From contig NZ_JAVRHO010000012.1 of assembly GCF_031846515.1 (NCBI RefSeq), positions 1 to 64,000 of the forward strand: 64,000 nt of DNA, written 5' to 3'. The position numbers and the translations under genes were made by a program. How positions within the stretch are numbered: position 1 is the first letter of the stretch; the number at the start of each line of letters is the position of its first letter. This stretch comes from Autumnicola lenta. GTDB lineage: Bacteria; Bacteroidota; Bacteroidia; Flavobacteriales; Flavobacteriaceae. Below are positions 43,817 to 52,462 of the stretch, piece after piece. The notes beneath the pieces are model-generated. The model was not told the DNA's origin. It was given only the letters and a program-made list of their open reading frames with translations, and did not search any database.

Positions 43817-44992
43817 ATGAAAGAAGATCTTTTCCAGGCTCCCGATTATTATAACCTTGACGAACTAATTACAGAAGAACATAAGGTGGTTAGGCAAGCC
43901 ACAAGGGCCTTTGTAAAAAAGGAGATTTCCCCCATAATTGAAGAAGCAGCACAGGAGGCTAAATTTCCGAAACAGCTTTTAAAAGGACTGGGTGAAATCG
44001 GTGCTTTTGGTTGCTTTATTCCCGAAGATTTCGGTGGTGCCGGTATGGATCAAATTTCCTACGGACTCATTATGCAGGAACTTGAACGCGGTGATAGCGG
44101 GATTCGTTCTACAGCTTCGGTACAAACTTCTTTGGTAATGGATCCAATTTTTAAGTACGGAACCACAGAGCAGCGGGAAAAGTTTCTTCCGAAACTCGCT
44201 ACCGGGGAAATGATTGGTTGTTTTGGCCTAACCGAACCCGACCACGGGTCCAATCCTGCGGGAATGCGCACCACTTTTAAAGACAAGGGAGATCACTATT
44301 TACTAAACGGGTCGAAAATGTGGATTTCTAATGCCCCGTTTGCAGACATAGCCATTGTATGGGCAAAAGACGAAAATGAGCGTATCCACGGACTTATCGT
44401 AGAACGCGGGATGGAAGGGTTTTCCACTCCCGAAACTCACAATAAATGGTCACTTCGTGCCAGCGCTACCGGAGAATTGGTATTTAACAACGTGAAAATT
44501 CCAAAGGAAAATCTCCTACCCAACAAAAGCGGACTCGGAGCACCTTTAGGCTGCCTGGATTCGGCGAGATTTGGAATTGCCTGGGGAGCAATTGGCGCAG
44601 CTATGGATTGTTATGATACCGCCTTAAAATACGCAAAGGAACGTGTTCAGTTTAACAAACCCATAGCCGCAAAACAGCTTCAGCAGAAAAAACTGGCAGA
44701 GATGATTACGGAGATCACAAAAGCACAATTATTGTCCTGGAGACTGGGAACGCTCAAGAACGAAGGGAAAGCAACTTCCGCACAAATTTCTATGGCTAAA
44801 AGGAACAATGTCCAAATGGCGCTGAAAATAGCGAGGGAAGCCCGCCAAATCCTTGGTGCAAACGGTATTAGCGGTAATTATAGCATTATCCGGCACATGA
44901 TGAACCTGGAAAGCGTGATTACTTACGAAGGTACGCACGATATTCATCTCTTAATTACGGGAATGGATATTACAGGGCATTCAGCTTTTTAA
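43817..44992 (+). CDS. Glutaryl-CoA dehydrogenase-like acyl-CoA dehydrogenase
   Basis: A 391-residue FAD enzyme with the acyl-CoA dehydrogenase fold: GCFGLTEPDHGSNPAGM for FAD and substrate, W-x-L-R (NKWSLRAS), and a C-terminal VITYEGTHDIHLLITG holding the catalytic Glu. That last motif and the pattern SGIRSTASVQTSLVM are typical of glutaryl-CoA dehydrogenase of lysine and tryptophan breakdown, which also decarboxylates. Substrate assignment is by family only. Start ATG 43817 is supported by a promoter box 18 nt upstream. It appears to be transcribed alone. Confidence 0.85.
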   Translation: MKEDLFQAPDYYNLDELITEEHKVVRQATRAFVKKEISPIIEEAAQEAKFPKQLLKGLGEIGAFGCFIPEDFGGAGMDQISYGLIMQELERGDSGIRSTASVQTSLVMDPIFKYGTTEQREKFLPKLATGEMIGCFGLTEPDHGSNPAGMRTTFKDKGDHYLLNGSKMWISNAPFADIAIVWAKDENERIHGLIVERGMEGFSTPETHNKWSLRASATGELVFNNVKIPKENLLPNKSGLGAPLGCLDSARFGIAWGAIGAAMDCYDTALKYAKERVQFNKPIAAKQLQQKKLAEMITEITKAQLLSWRLGTLKNEGKATSAQISMAKRNNVQMALKIAREARQILGANGISGNYSIIRHMMNLESVITYEGTHDIHLLITGMDITGHSAF

Positions 44993-45159
44993 ATTTAGTA
45001 AAAAGTTAAAAGAGGAAATGAGTTAAAAGGTGATGCAGTGAAGATTGAAAAGTTGTGTCATATCGAGCCTTTGGAAATGCTTCTCGTAGCAGCTGAAAGG
45101 CCTTAAAAAAGAATAGGATATTTGGAGGTACATAAGCAAACTTCTATTGAAAAAGCTGA

Positions 45160-45339
45160 TTATTCTAAATCGAAGCAAGGGCAGCGTTTGCATCGCTTGC
45201 CTTTTTTATAGCTCTCGCAGCACTTCTTCTTTAAGGCTTTCGGCTTCTTTGCCACTACCCCATCAATCTTTAAATACTCCTCAGACTTTTTTGAGTAAAA
45301 AATGATGATGCTAAATAAAGGTGTAAGACGAGTCTTCAT
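45160..45339 (-). CDS. Small Cys-rich protein, unknown (59 residues)
   Basis: On the minus strand an ATG at 45339 opens MKTRLTPLFSIIIFYSKKSE, and the protein ends CKRCPCFDLE before TAA at 45160. The N-terminus has a hydrophobic patch (LFSIIIFY). The middle is Lys-rich (VVAKKPKALKKKCCESYKKGKRC). Five Cys lie at residues 40, 41, 50, 53 and 55, in a CC-x8-C-x2-C-x-C pattern that suggests metal binding. I recognise no named family. A -7-like TAACTTTA lies just upstream (45350-45343). The repeat-like Cys/Lys composition, well unlike the surrounding spacer, is the evidence for a real gene. Confidence 0.6.
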   Translation of the reverse strand: MKTRLTPLFSIIIFYSKKSEEYLKIDGVVAKKPKALKKKCCESYKKGKRCKRCPCFDLE

Positions 45340-45450
45340 ATTTTTAAAGTTATCGCAAAATGGGCAATTTTCGGGTTAAATCTACTTTAAAGTATTTATA
45401 TATTTTATAAATCCCTTTCCACCTGTTACTTTTGCAAAAACTAAGATTTT

Positions 45451-46245
45451 ATGATAGAGAAGATAAATAACAGCCTGAAACCAAAAACAGAACAGCTTTT
45501 AAATCATTCTTTATATAAAAAAGTTAATTCTCCACAGCAGCTTCGGGTTTTTATGGAACACCATGTATTTGCAGTATGGGATTTTATGTCGCTGCTTACT
45601 GCGCTACAGGAAAAACTTACCAAAACCACGCAACCGTGGTTTCCAGTAGGTGACCCGGAGATAAGATATTTAATTAATGAAATTGTACTTGCTGAAGATA
45701 CCGATGTAAACCTGGAAGGAAAACATCAAAGCCACTTTGAAATGTACCTGGAAGCAATGGCCTCTGCCGGTGCAGATACAAAAAAGATAGAAGATTTTCT
45801 TCTCCAGGTTAACCACGGCACAGATATCTTTCTAATTATAGCAGCCAGTAAAATACCGCTAAGTATAAAGCAGTTTCTTAAAAATACTTTTGATGTAATT
45901 TCTGAAGGAAAACCGCACAACATTGCTGCTGCTTTTACCTTTGGAAGAGAAGGCCTCATCCCCGCGATGTTTTCTTCAATTATTGAAAATGTTCAAAGAA
46001 ATTTTCCAGAAAATGACCTAAGGCTGTTCAAGTATTATTTTGACAGGCATATTGAACTTGATGGTGACGAACATGGTCCCATGGCTTTTAAAATGATAGA
46101 AAAGCTCTGCGGAAATGATGCTGAAAAATGGCAGGAAGCTCAACAAACTGCTGAAAATGCACTTTCCAGCCGAATTGAACTATGGAATGGAATAGAAGAA
46201 GTCATCTCAGAAAAAACAGATTCTGAAAACCTGCAAAGAGTTTAA
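45451..46245 (+). CDS. DUF3050 family protein, heme-oxygenase-like fold
   Basis: A 264-residue soluble helical protein with conserved patches LRVFMEHHVFAVWDFMSLL, FGREGLIPAMF and YYFDRHIELDGDEHGPMA. His and Glu spaced along helices (EHHVFAVWDF, RHIELDGDEH) resemble the di-metal or heme-oxygenase-like helical bundle seen in this family. Biochemical activity is unknown. A TACTTTTG -7-like box lies upstream near 45427. It is divergent from the small Cys-rich gene. Confidence 0.8.
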   Translation: MIEKINNSLKPKTEQLLNHSLYKKVNSPQQLRVFMEHHVFAVWDFMSLLTALQEKLTKTTQPWFPVGDPEIRYLINEIVLAEDTDVNLEGKHQSHFEMYLEAMASAGADTKKIEDFLLQVNHGTDIFLIIAASKIPLSIKQFLKNTFDVISEGKPHNIAAAFTFGREGLIPAMFSSIIENVQRNFPENDLRLFKYYFDRHIELDGDEHGPMAFKMIEKLCGNDAEKWQEAQQTAENALSSRIELWNGIEEVISEKTDSENLQRV

Positions 46246-46515
46246 TAATACAAGCTTTTGAGTCTATGCCTGAAAATGGCAATTTTCGTCCTAATATTTT
46301 TCACCTCACGGAAAATAAATCAGACCTCACAGGTTTTAAAAACCTGTGAGGTCTGGGTGTTTAAAGGGTTTAAGCCGATGTCTAAAAATGGCAATTTCCG
46401 TCCAACAGCGTGAGACAGGTCTCGCTCAAAATGACTACAAGTTTGTCCAAAAAGACCATTCCGGCAACAGTATCCCGATAATTGGCAAATTCCGGATTAA
46501 ACTTTTAAAATTCCT
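46246..46515. repeat. Repeat-rich spacer
   Basis: This 270-nt gap holds three copies of the dispersed motif (AAATGGCAATTTTCGTCC about 46274-46291, AAATGGCAATTTCCGTCC about 46385-46402, CCGATAATTGGCAAATTCCGG about 46474-46494) and a perfect 35-nt palindrome at 46321-46355 (CAGACCTCACAGGTTTT and its complement). No gene is visible. Confidence 0.8.
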
Positions 46516-46851
46516 CTAGTTTGACTCGGGGGCAAGCTTTACCTCCAGCCCGTCCAGTTCTTCTGTAATTGGAATCTGGCAGCTTAAACGGCTGTTCGAC
46601 TCCACAAAAAATGCCTGATCCAGCATATCTTCCTCTTCTATACTTTGCTCTGGCAGCATGTGCTCCAGATTAAGAATATAGCACTGGCAGGACGCGCACA
46701 TAGCCATACCGCCGCAAATTCCAATAGTACCCTCGGGTGCAAGCTCGTAAGAGCGAACTACCTCCATAAGGTTCATATTCATATCTGTAGGGGCATCTAC
46801 CAAATGTGCTTCCCCTTCGCGGTCGATAATTGTGATTTTAATATCAGACAT
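46516..46851 (-). CDS. Adrenodoxin-type [2Fe-2S] ferredoxin
   Basis: A 111-residue ferredoxin. The ligands are Cys in ICGGMAMCASCQCYIL (C-x5-C-x2-C) and the distal Cys of SRLSCQIPI. The start IKITIIDREGEAHLVDAPTDMNLMEVV-like pattern and the length fit the adrenodoxin/Fdx group used in iron-sulfur cluster assembly and P450 reduction. It lies downstream of mrp and nifU-like genes in the same direction, after a 250-nt gap with its own promoter region. The context suggests iron-sulfur metabolism. Confidence 0.9.
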   Translation of the reverse strand: MSDIKITIIDREGEAHLVDAPTDMNMNLMEVVRSYELAPEGTIGICGGMAMCASCQCYILNLEHMLPEQSIEEEDMLDQAFFVESNSRLSCQIPITEELDGLEVKLAPESN

Positions 46852-47101
46852 AGTGTAAGTAAAAAAGATCTTGATCGTGTTTAAAAATGATAAGCTGAAA
46901 CAACCACTTCTAAATTGAAGCAGGAAGTTTCAGCTAATTTCGATCAAAACAAGCTTATAATTTATATTCATTTATTCAAATCCAACTTATTCTGAAATCA
47001 TTCATTTTCATTTTAATGAAAATAATATTCAAAACAAGCATTGATATTTTCTCCTGAATCCGTAATTTCTTCCGAAGGATAATCCAGCTTCAGCTACAAA
47101 A
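46852..47101. other. Spacer upstream of the ferredoxin gene
   Basis: It contains an imperfect hairpin (GCTGAAAC...GTTTCAGC, about 46893-46935) in what would be the ferredoxin leader on the minus strand. No gene is seen. Confidence 0.4.
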
Positions 47102-47344
47102 TTAATGCTCTACATTAATTACCTGCTCAATTTGCGGCACGTATTTTTTAATGGTCATTTCCACACCAGATTTAAGCGTCATGGTATTTACAGAACAACC
47201 CACGCATGCACCTTCCAGCTGCACCCTTACCAGACGGTCATCTTCAATGGAAACTAAAGAGATATCCCCTCCATCGCTTTCAAGAAACGGACGGATCTCG
47301 GCCAAAGCCTTTTCTACGTTTATTTTAACTTCTTCGCTCGTCAT
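47102..47344 (-). CDS. NifU C-terminal-domain protein (Nfu-like)
   Basis: An 80-residue stand-alone Nfu domain: VEKALAEIRPFLESDGGDISLV, then the ligand motif ACVGCSVNTMTLKSGVE. The CxxC binds a [4Fe-4S] cluster at a dimer interface and passes it to target proteins. It starts directly after the mrp stop with no gap, so the two are co-transcribed, and Mrp and Nfu are both iron-sulfur carriers. Confidence 0.93.
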   Translation of the reverse strand: MTSEEVKINVEKALAEIRPFLESDGGDISLVSIEDDRLVRVQLEGACVGCSVNTMTLKSGVEMTIKKYVPQIEQVINVEH

Positions 47345-48481
47345 CTATTTCTTATTAACTGCACTACATCCCGCCATTGTGGTAATCTTAACAGCTTCGG
47401 TTGCCGGCAGATTTTCATTTCTTTTCACAGTCTCCTCGACCATATTCCTGGTGATCTCTTTAAAAGCTTCTTCCAGAGGAGTACCTTCCTGCAAAGCGGC
47501 AGGGCGGCCAATATCCCCGGACTCTCTAAGGCTCTGCACCAATGGAACTTCTCCCAAAAACCGAACCTGTAAATCTTCAGCAAGGTTTTTTGCTCCCTCC
47601 CTACCAAAGATATAATATTTATTTTCAGGCAGCTCTTCCGGAGTGAAATAAGCCATATTTTCCACTATACCCAATACAGGTACATTTATACTCTCCTGCT
47701 GAAACATTGCCACTCCCCGCTTGGCATCTGCCAGGGCCATATTTTGCGGCGTACTTACCACAACAGCCCCGGTAATAGGCAACGACTGCATTATGGAAAG
47801 ATGAATATCACCCGTTCCCGGTGGAAGATCTACTAAAAGAAAATCCAGTTCTCCCCACGCGGCGTCAAAAATCATCTGGTTAAGTGCTTTGGCAGCCATT
47901 GGCCCTCTCCATACCACAGCCTGGTTTGGCTGCGTAAAAAAACCTATGGATAATATTTTAACTCCATAATTTTCTATGGGTTTCATTTTCGATTTACCAT
48001 CTACATTAACAGACAAAGGTCTTTCGGTTTCTACATCGAACATCATTGGCGTAGACGGCCCGTAAATATCTGCATCAAGAATTCCCACATTAAAGCCCAT
48101 TTTTGAAAGCGTAACAGCCAGGTTTGCAGTTACCGTAGATTTTCCAACTCCTCCTTTTCCTGAAGCAACAGCTATAATATTTTTTATACCGGGAATAGGT
48201 TTTCCTTTAATCTCCGGTTTTTTCTTCTCCTGAGCTTCAACTTTAATATTCACTTTTACTTTGGCTTTCTCATAAACCTGCTCGTGAATAGCTTTTAAAA
48301 TATCAACCTCGGCCCGCTTTTTTATATGAAGTGCAGGTGTGGCAAGAACTAAATCCACAACCACCTCATCACCAAAAATCATAATGTTTTGCACTGCACC
48401 GGCCTCTACCATGTTCTTGCCTTCTCCGGCTACAGAAATGGTCTCCAGTGCTTTTAAAATATCTTTCTTCTTCAATACCAC
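47345..48481 (-). CDS. mrp: Mrp/ApbC-type iron-sulfur carrier ATPase
   Basis: A 378-residue protein. A MIP18/DUF59 domain spans about 1-90. A P-loop ATPase follows with deviant Walker A ASGKGGVGKSTVTANLA near residue 105, Walker B VDLPPGTGDIHL and the switch DADIYGPSTP. Mrp/ApbC proteins bind and transfer iron-sulfur clusters. The usual CxxC is not evident in the C-terminal half; a single MAGCS lies at the end, so cluster binding may differ. It is followed immediately by the nfu-like gene. Confidence 0.92.
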   Translation of the reverse strand: MVLKKKDILKALETISVAGEGKNMVEAGAVQNIMIFGDEVVVDLVLATPALHIKKRAEVDILKAIHEQVYEKAKVKVNIKVEAQEKKKPEIKGKPIPGIKNIIAVASGKGGVGKSTVTANLAVTLSKMGFNVGILDADIYGPSTPMMFDVETERPLSVNVDGKSKMKPIENYGVKILSIGFFTQPNQAVVWRGPMAAKALNQMIFDAAWGELDFLLVDLPPGTGDIHLSIMQSLPITGAVVVSTPQNMALADAKRGVAMFQQESINVPVLGIVENMAYFTPEELPENKYYIFGREGAKNLAEDLQVRFLGEVPLVQSLRESGDIGRPAALQEGTPLEEAFKEITRNMVEETVKRNENLPATEAVKITTMAGCSAVNKK

Positions 48482-48685
48482 AACAACAATGTTTTTTTCA
48501 GCAGAAAAAATTTCAATTCTTCACGTTCTTCCGGAAGAATTAAAACTTCTGAAAATTAATTGATCCAATAGCTCTTATATAGATCGATTCTAAACGCAAA
48601 TATAGGTTGAAAACCTAAGAAAACGAAGCAATTGACTATAATTGATTTTTCAATTTAAAAGACCCTGCGAGTCAATATTAAGCAG

Positions 48686-49027
48686 CTATTCCTGCTCTTT
48701 CAGCTCTTTTACAGGATCCCAGAAATACCTCTTAAAATCCTGAATTTTAAGATCTTTCACGATCACCCCTTCCTCCTCCAAAAGCTGCTGCATGGCGTGA
48801 GTGCCGCTAAAGTGGCTTTTCCCCGTTAAAAGTCCGTTTCTGTTTACCACCCGATGTGCGGGGACATCTGGTTTTTCTTTCGAAGCATTCATAGCCCAGC
48901 CCACCATCCTGGCGCTTTGTGGTGAGCCCAAATATCGAGCAATAGCACCATAGGAAGTTACTTTTCCATGCGGAATTTGAGCGGCCACACGATATACTTT
49001 CTCAAAAAAACCGGAATCTTTTGTCAT
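48686..49027 (-). CDS. Alkyltransferase-like protein (ATL)
   Basis: A 113-residue protein with the DNA-binding fold of O6-alkylguanine-DNA alkyltransferase: IPHGKVTSYGAIARYLG, SARMVGWAMNAS and an active-site loop PAHRVVNRNG. The catalytic Cys of PCHRV is Ala here, so it cannot accept the alkyl group. ATL proteins bind alkylated guanine and recruit nucleotide-excision repair. Its start overlaps the LysE gene by 4 nt (ATGA-type), so it is the last gene of a trmB-lysE-atl run. Confidence 0.9.
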   Translation of the reverse strand: MTKDSGFFEKVYRVAAQIPHGKVTSYGAIARYLGSPQSARMVGWAMNASKEKPDVPAHRVVNRNGLLTGKSHFSGTHAMQQLLEEEGVIVKDLKIQDFKRYFWDPVKELKEQE

Positions 49028-49647
49028 GAACTGTAGATTCTAAATAAGGTAATTACGATTAGCACAAGCATGAGGAGTGCCATAAAGTAATTGGAAAACC
49101 GGGAGAAAGATTCTGTTTTGCTTTCAATTTTATTGAAAAACAGCACATATAAATAAAGGCTGGTAAAAGTTCCCATGGCACCGGCCATTGCAAACGAGAG
49201 AATCTTAAGCCAATCGTAAGATACTCCCACGCCAACATTTAGTGCTCCTGCAATTGCGACAAAATAAGGAATGGGAAAAACATTGAGAACTGCTATAAAC
49301 ATTCCTTTAAAAATACTGTTGCTATTTGCCTTTTCAGAACGCTGTTGGATGCCTTCTTTTTGTTTGGCTTTCACGAAAAAGTAAATCCCCAGGATAATAA
49401 AGATTACCAGGCCGGCCCTTAATAAAATATTCTGAACAAAAGGATTGGAAAAAATATAATTTGCCAAAAGCACAGCAATAAACGCCTGGAGAAGGACAAT
49501 AAAAGAAGCACCCACTGCAACATACATTCCGTTTCTCTTACCACGCTCCACGCAGGTTTTGGCGACCGTCATATTAACCAAACCAGGCGGGATCACCCCC
49601 AGAAAAGCGGCGAAATATGTGATGAGAAAAAGTCTTGCCTCTTCCAA
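49024..49647 (-). CDS. LysE/RhtB-type exporter
   Basis: A 207-residue inner-membrane protein with six predicted helices and the family start ITYFAAFLGVIPPGLVNMTVAKTCVERGKRNG. This superfamily exports amino acids or other small metabolites; the substrate is not determinable. It begins right after trmB with no gap and overlaps the next gene by 4 nt. Confidence 0.85.
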   Translation of the reverse strand: MEEARLFLITYFAAFLGVIPPGLVNMTVAKTCVERGKRNGMYVAVGASFIVLLQAFIAVLLANYIFSNPFVQNILLRAGLVIFIILGIYFFVKAKQKEGIQQRSEKANSNSIFKGMFIAVLNVFPIPYFVAIAGALNVGVGVSYDWLKILSFAMAGAMGTFTSLYLYVLFFNKIESKTESFSRFSNYFMALLMLVLIVITLFRIYSS

Positions 49648-50319
49648 TTATTTTATCTTAAACTTAATGTAAGTAATCGGTTTTCCTTTTTCAAGATACT
49701 GCTTTTCATAGAAAGTCTGGATTTCCCGTACTTCCTTTGGAGAATATTCGTTTTTATAAATATCGTGATGTGCATAAATAACTTCATGACCCTCACCGTG
49801 CAGAAGCCCCAGGGTGTAGCCATGCATAAACTCACTGTCGGTCTTCAGGTTTACGAGTCCGTCGTCTTTTAAAATCTGTTTATACTTCTGGAGAAATTCA
49901 GAATTTGTAAGGCGGTGTTTGGTCCTTTTATACTTTATCTGTGGATCTGGAAAAGTGATCCAGATTTCGCTCACTTCATTTTCAGCAAAAACGTGGGTAA
50001 TAAGCTCTATCTGAGTGCGCAGAAAAGCAACATTTTGCAGATTCTCCTCCAAAGCAGTTTTTGCTCCCCGCCAAAAACGCGCGCCTTTAATGTCTATTCC
50101 TATAAAATTGGCATCGGGGTTTTGTTGCGCAAGACCAACGCTGTATTCACCCTTTCCGCAACCTAATTCCAGTATTATAGGTTTATCATTGTTAAAAAAT
50201 TCATTCCATCTTCCTTTCCATTTAAAATCTTCATTAGTAAGTTCTTCTCTTGACGGCTGAATAACATTCGAAAATTCTTCATTTTGCCTGAAACGTTTAA
50301 GCTTATTTTTACTTCCCAC
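49648..50319 (-). CDS. trmB: tRNA (guanine-46 N7)-methyltransferase
   Basis: A 223-residue SAM enzyme forming m7G46 in tRNA. Visible are the SAM site ILELGCGKGEYSVGLAQ, GIDIKGARFWRGA, and the TrmB signature WITFPDPQIKYKRTKHRLTN. I chose GTG at 50319 (VGSKNKLKRF). Upstream codons to 50457 give an unrelated basic stretch that would overlap the divergent glycosyltransferase start. It is the first gene of the trmB-lysE-atl run. Confidence 0.93.
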   Translation of the reverse strand: MGSKNKLKRFRQNEEFSNVIQPSREELTNEDFKWKGRWNEFFNNDKPIILELGCGKGEYSVGLAQQNPDANFIGIDIKGARFWRGAKTALEENLQNVAFLRTQIELITHVFAENEVSEIWITFPDPQIKYKRTKHRLTNSEFLQKYKQILKDDGLVNLKTDSEFMHGYTLGLLHGEGHEVIYAHHDIYKNEYSPKEVREIQTFYEKQYLEKGKPITYIKFKIK

Positions 50320-50386
50320 GTGATTATTTAATATTTTGGTAAAATTAAAGAAAATAGACCACAGCCCGATAAGATTATATTTGGAA

Positions 50387-51436
50387 ATGCGAAAGAAACG
50401 AATTTTAGTCGCACCGTTGAATTGGGGTTTAGGCCATGCCTCTCGTTGCGTACCCATTATTAAAGGCCTGGAACAGGAAAATTTTGAGCCTGTTTTAGCT
50501 TCAGATGGAAATGCACTGTCACTTCTTCAAAAGGAATTTCCGCATTTAAAATCCTTTGAACTTCCTTCCTATAAAATTGAATATGCCAAAAACGGGAGCA
50601 ATTTTAAATTGAAGATGATGTGGGACAGCCCAAGAATCTTAAAAGCCATTAAAGCTGAAAAAAAGATCACAAAGAAGCTGGTGGAAGAACTTAATTTAGA
50701 GGGTATAATTTCAGACAATCGCTTTGGAGTGAGATACAAACACTTAAAATGTGTGTTTATCACCCACCAATTAAATGTTCTAAGCGGAACCACCACCTAT
50801 TTCAGTAGCAAAATCCACCAAAAGTATATAAAGAAGTTCGATGAATGCTGGATTCCCGACGCTAAAGGAAGAAAAAACCTCAGCGGCATCCTTGGCCATC
50901 TTAATAAGATAAATGAGAACATAAAATACATTGGTCCTCTAAGCAGATTCGAGAAAAAGGACCTGCCAAAGGTTTATGATTATCTTATTTTGCTTTCCGG
51001 ACCTGAACCGCAACGGACGATACTGGAAGAATTACTACTAAAAGAATTTGCAGAAAGTAAAGCGAAAATTTTATTGATAAGGGGGGTTATTGAAGAAAAA
51101 GATCAACCCTCTAAAATGGCAAATATCGACATTGAGAATTACAGGTATGGAAGAGATCTTGAAGATGCGGTTAATTCTTCTGAAGTTGTTATTTGCAGAT
51201 CGGGTTATACCTCCATTTTAGACCTGGCAAAATTGGAGAAAAAAGCCTTTTTCATTCCCACACCCGGCCAGTTTGAACAGGAATACCTCGCAGAAAGACT
51301 CATGAATCTTGGGATAGCTCCATCGTGTAGCCAGAGCGACTTTACACTTGAGAAGCTGCAGGAAAGCAATAATTTTAAAGGACTAAAGGATATCGGCTTC
51401 GCTGACAGTTTCAGGGAGTTCTTCGCTCTTTTCTAG
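50387..51436 (+). CDS. MurG-like glycosyltransferase
   Basis: A 349-residue GT-B enzyme. The N-terminal domain opens MRKKRILVAPLNWGLGHASRCVPI, with the Gly-rich loop of the GT28 group. The C-terminal donor domain has LILLSGPEPQR, then CRSGYTSILDLAKL and PTPGQFEQEYLA, which match the nucleotide-sugar site of MurG and related enzymes. It differs from MurG itself and may glycosylate another lipid or carrier. ATG 50387 fits the family start. Its last 54 nt overlap the convergent kinase gene. Confidence 0.82.
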   Translation: MRKKRILVAPLNWGLGHASRCVPIIKGLEQENFEPVLASDGNALSLLQKEFPHLKSFELPSYKIEYAKNGSNFKLKMMWDSPRILKAIKAEKKITKKLVEELNLEGIISDNRFGVRYKHLKCVFITHQLNVLSGTTTYFSSKIHQKYIKKFDECWIPDAKGRKNLSGILGHLNKINENIKYIGPLSRFEKKDLPKVYDYLILLSGPEPQRTILEELLLKEFAESKAKILLIRGVIEEKDQPSKMANIDIENYRYGRDLEDAVNSSEVVICRSGYTSILDLAKLEKKAFFIPTPGQFEQEYLAERLMNLGIAPSCSQSDFTLEKLQESNNFKGLKDIGFADSFREFFALF

Positions 51437-52462
51437 AGTAAAGGAAAATTCACTTCCCACGCCGAATACACTCTCTACGTATATCTTTTCCTCGTGGGCT
51501 TCAATAATATGCTTTACAATAGCTAATCCAAGACCTGATCCACCTTCTTTTCTGGAACCGCTTTTATCCACCCGATAGAAACGCTCAAATAACCGCGGAA
51601 TATTTGCTTTAGCAATACCTTCCCCATTATCGGTCACTCTCACTATAACTTTGTTTTTTATAAGGTTTTCTATAGTAATTTCGGTAGTTCCGTCCTTCTT
51701 TCCGTATTTAATAGAATTAACCACAAGATTTGTAAGTACCTGCTGGATTCTCTCCCTGTCTCCGTAAACGTAAATTGACTTTTGATATTCGATATCAAAA
51801 GTGAGGGTAATATTTTTTTTTGCTGCCTTCATTTCCAGCAGGTCAAAAGTATTTTGAACAAGTTCCACAATATTAAAATCCTCCATTTGCAAGTGCAGAT
51901 CCCCTACTTCCAGCTTGCTAATCATATCGAGATCCTTGACAATATATATTAGCCTTTCCACACCTTTACTAGCCCGATTAAGGTATTTCTTCCTTACAGC
52001 TTTGTCTTTCATCGCCCCATCAAGTAAAGTAAGAATATACCCCTGAACGGTAAAGAGAGGAGTTTTTAATTCGTGGGAAACATTACCCATAAATTCTTTT
52101 CTGTAGCCTTCCCTTATTTTAAGGGCTTCAATTTCGAGCTTCTTTGTTTCAGCAAATTTTTCTACCTCTCTGGTAAGGGTCACCATGTCTGTGGTCACCT
52201 GGCTGGGCCGCAGTGTAGTTGAATCTAACAAAGAAACATTGTCGTAAATCTTTTTAATACGACGGTAAATGAAGTATTCTACCCGCTGCTGAATGATAAA
52301 GAATGAGAAAATATACGTTGCAAATAAAAAGAAAAGAAAAGGCATCCACAGCAAAACGTCCATATAATACAAAAAACCAGCCAGTAGAAACCCTACAAAA
52401 ATAGTGATGTAGAGCGATGTCTTTATTGCAAATTTATATGAACGTCTAAATTTATTTGCCAT
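51383..52462 (-). CDS. PhoR-like sensor histidine kinase
   Basis: A 359-residue kinase. Two membrane helices (about 15-34 and 38-55) with almost no periplasmic loop are followed by a coiled-coil linker. HisKA has MGNVSHELKTPLFTVQGYILTLLDG, and the ATPase domain has N, DNGEGI and GGSGLGLAIVKHI. The HELKTPLxxVQGYxxTLL pattern is typical of PhoR-type phosphate sensors. It lacks a large sensor domain, so input may come through a partner. It overlaps the response-regulator gene by 1 nt. Its 3' end overlaps the glycosyltransferase by 54 nt. Confidence 0.9.
   Translation of the reverse strand: MANKFRRSYKFAIKTSLYITIFVGFLLAGFLYYMDVLLWMPFLFFLFATYIFSFFIIQQRVEYFIYRRIKKIYDNVSLLDSTTLRPSQVTTDMVTLTREVEKFAETKKLEIEALKIREGYRKEFMGNVSHELKTPLFTVQGYILTLLDGAMKDKAVRKKYLNRASKGVERLIYIVKDLDMISKLEVGDLHLQMEDFNIVELVQNTFDLLEMKAAKKNITLTFDIEYQKSIYVYGDRERIQQVLTNLVVNSIKYGKKDGTTEITIENLIKNKVIVRVTDNGEGIAKANIPRLFERFYRVDKSGSRKEGGSGLGLAIVKHIIEAHEEKIYVESVFGVGSEFSFTLEKSEELPETVSEADIL

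Noticed and set aside
50320..50457. Longer N-terminus of TrmB
   Set aside because: The added 46 residues do not match the family and overlap the start of the divergent glycosyltransferase. GTG at 50319 fits the expected start.
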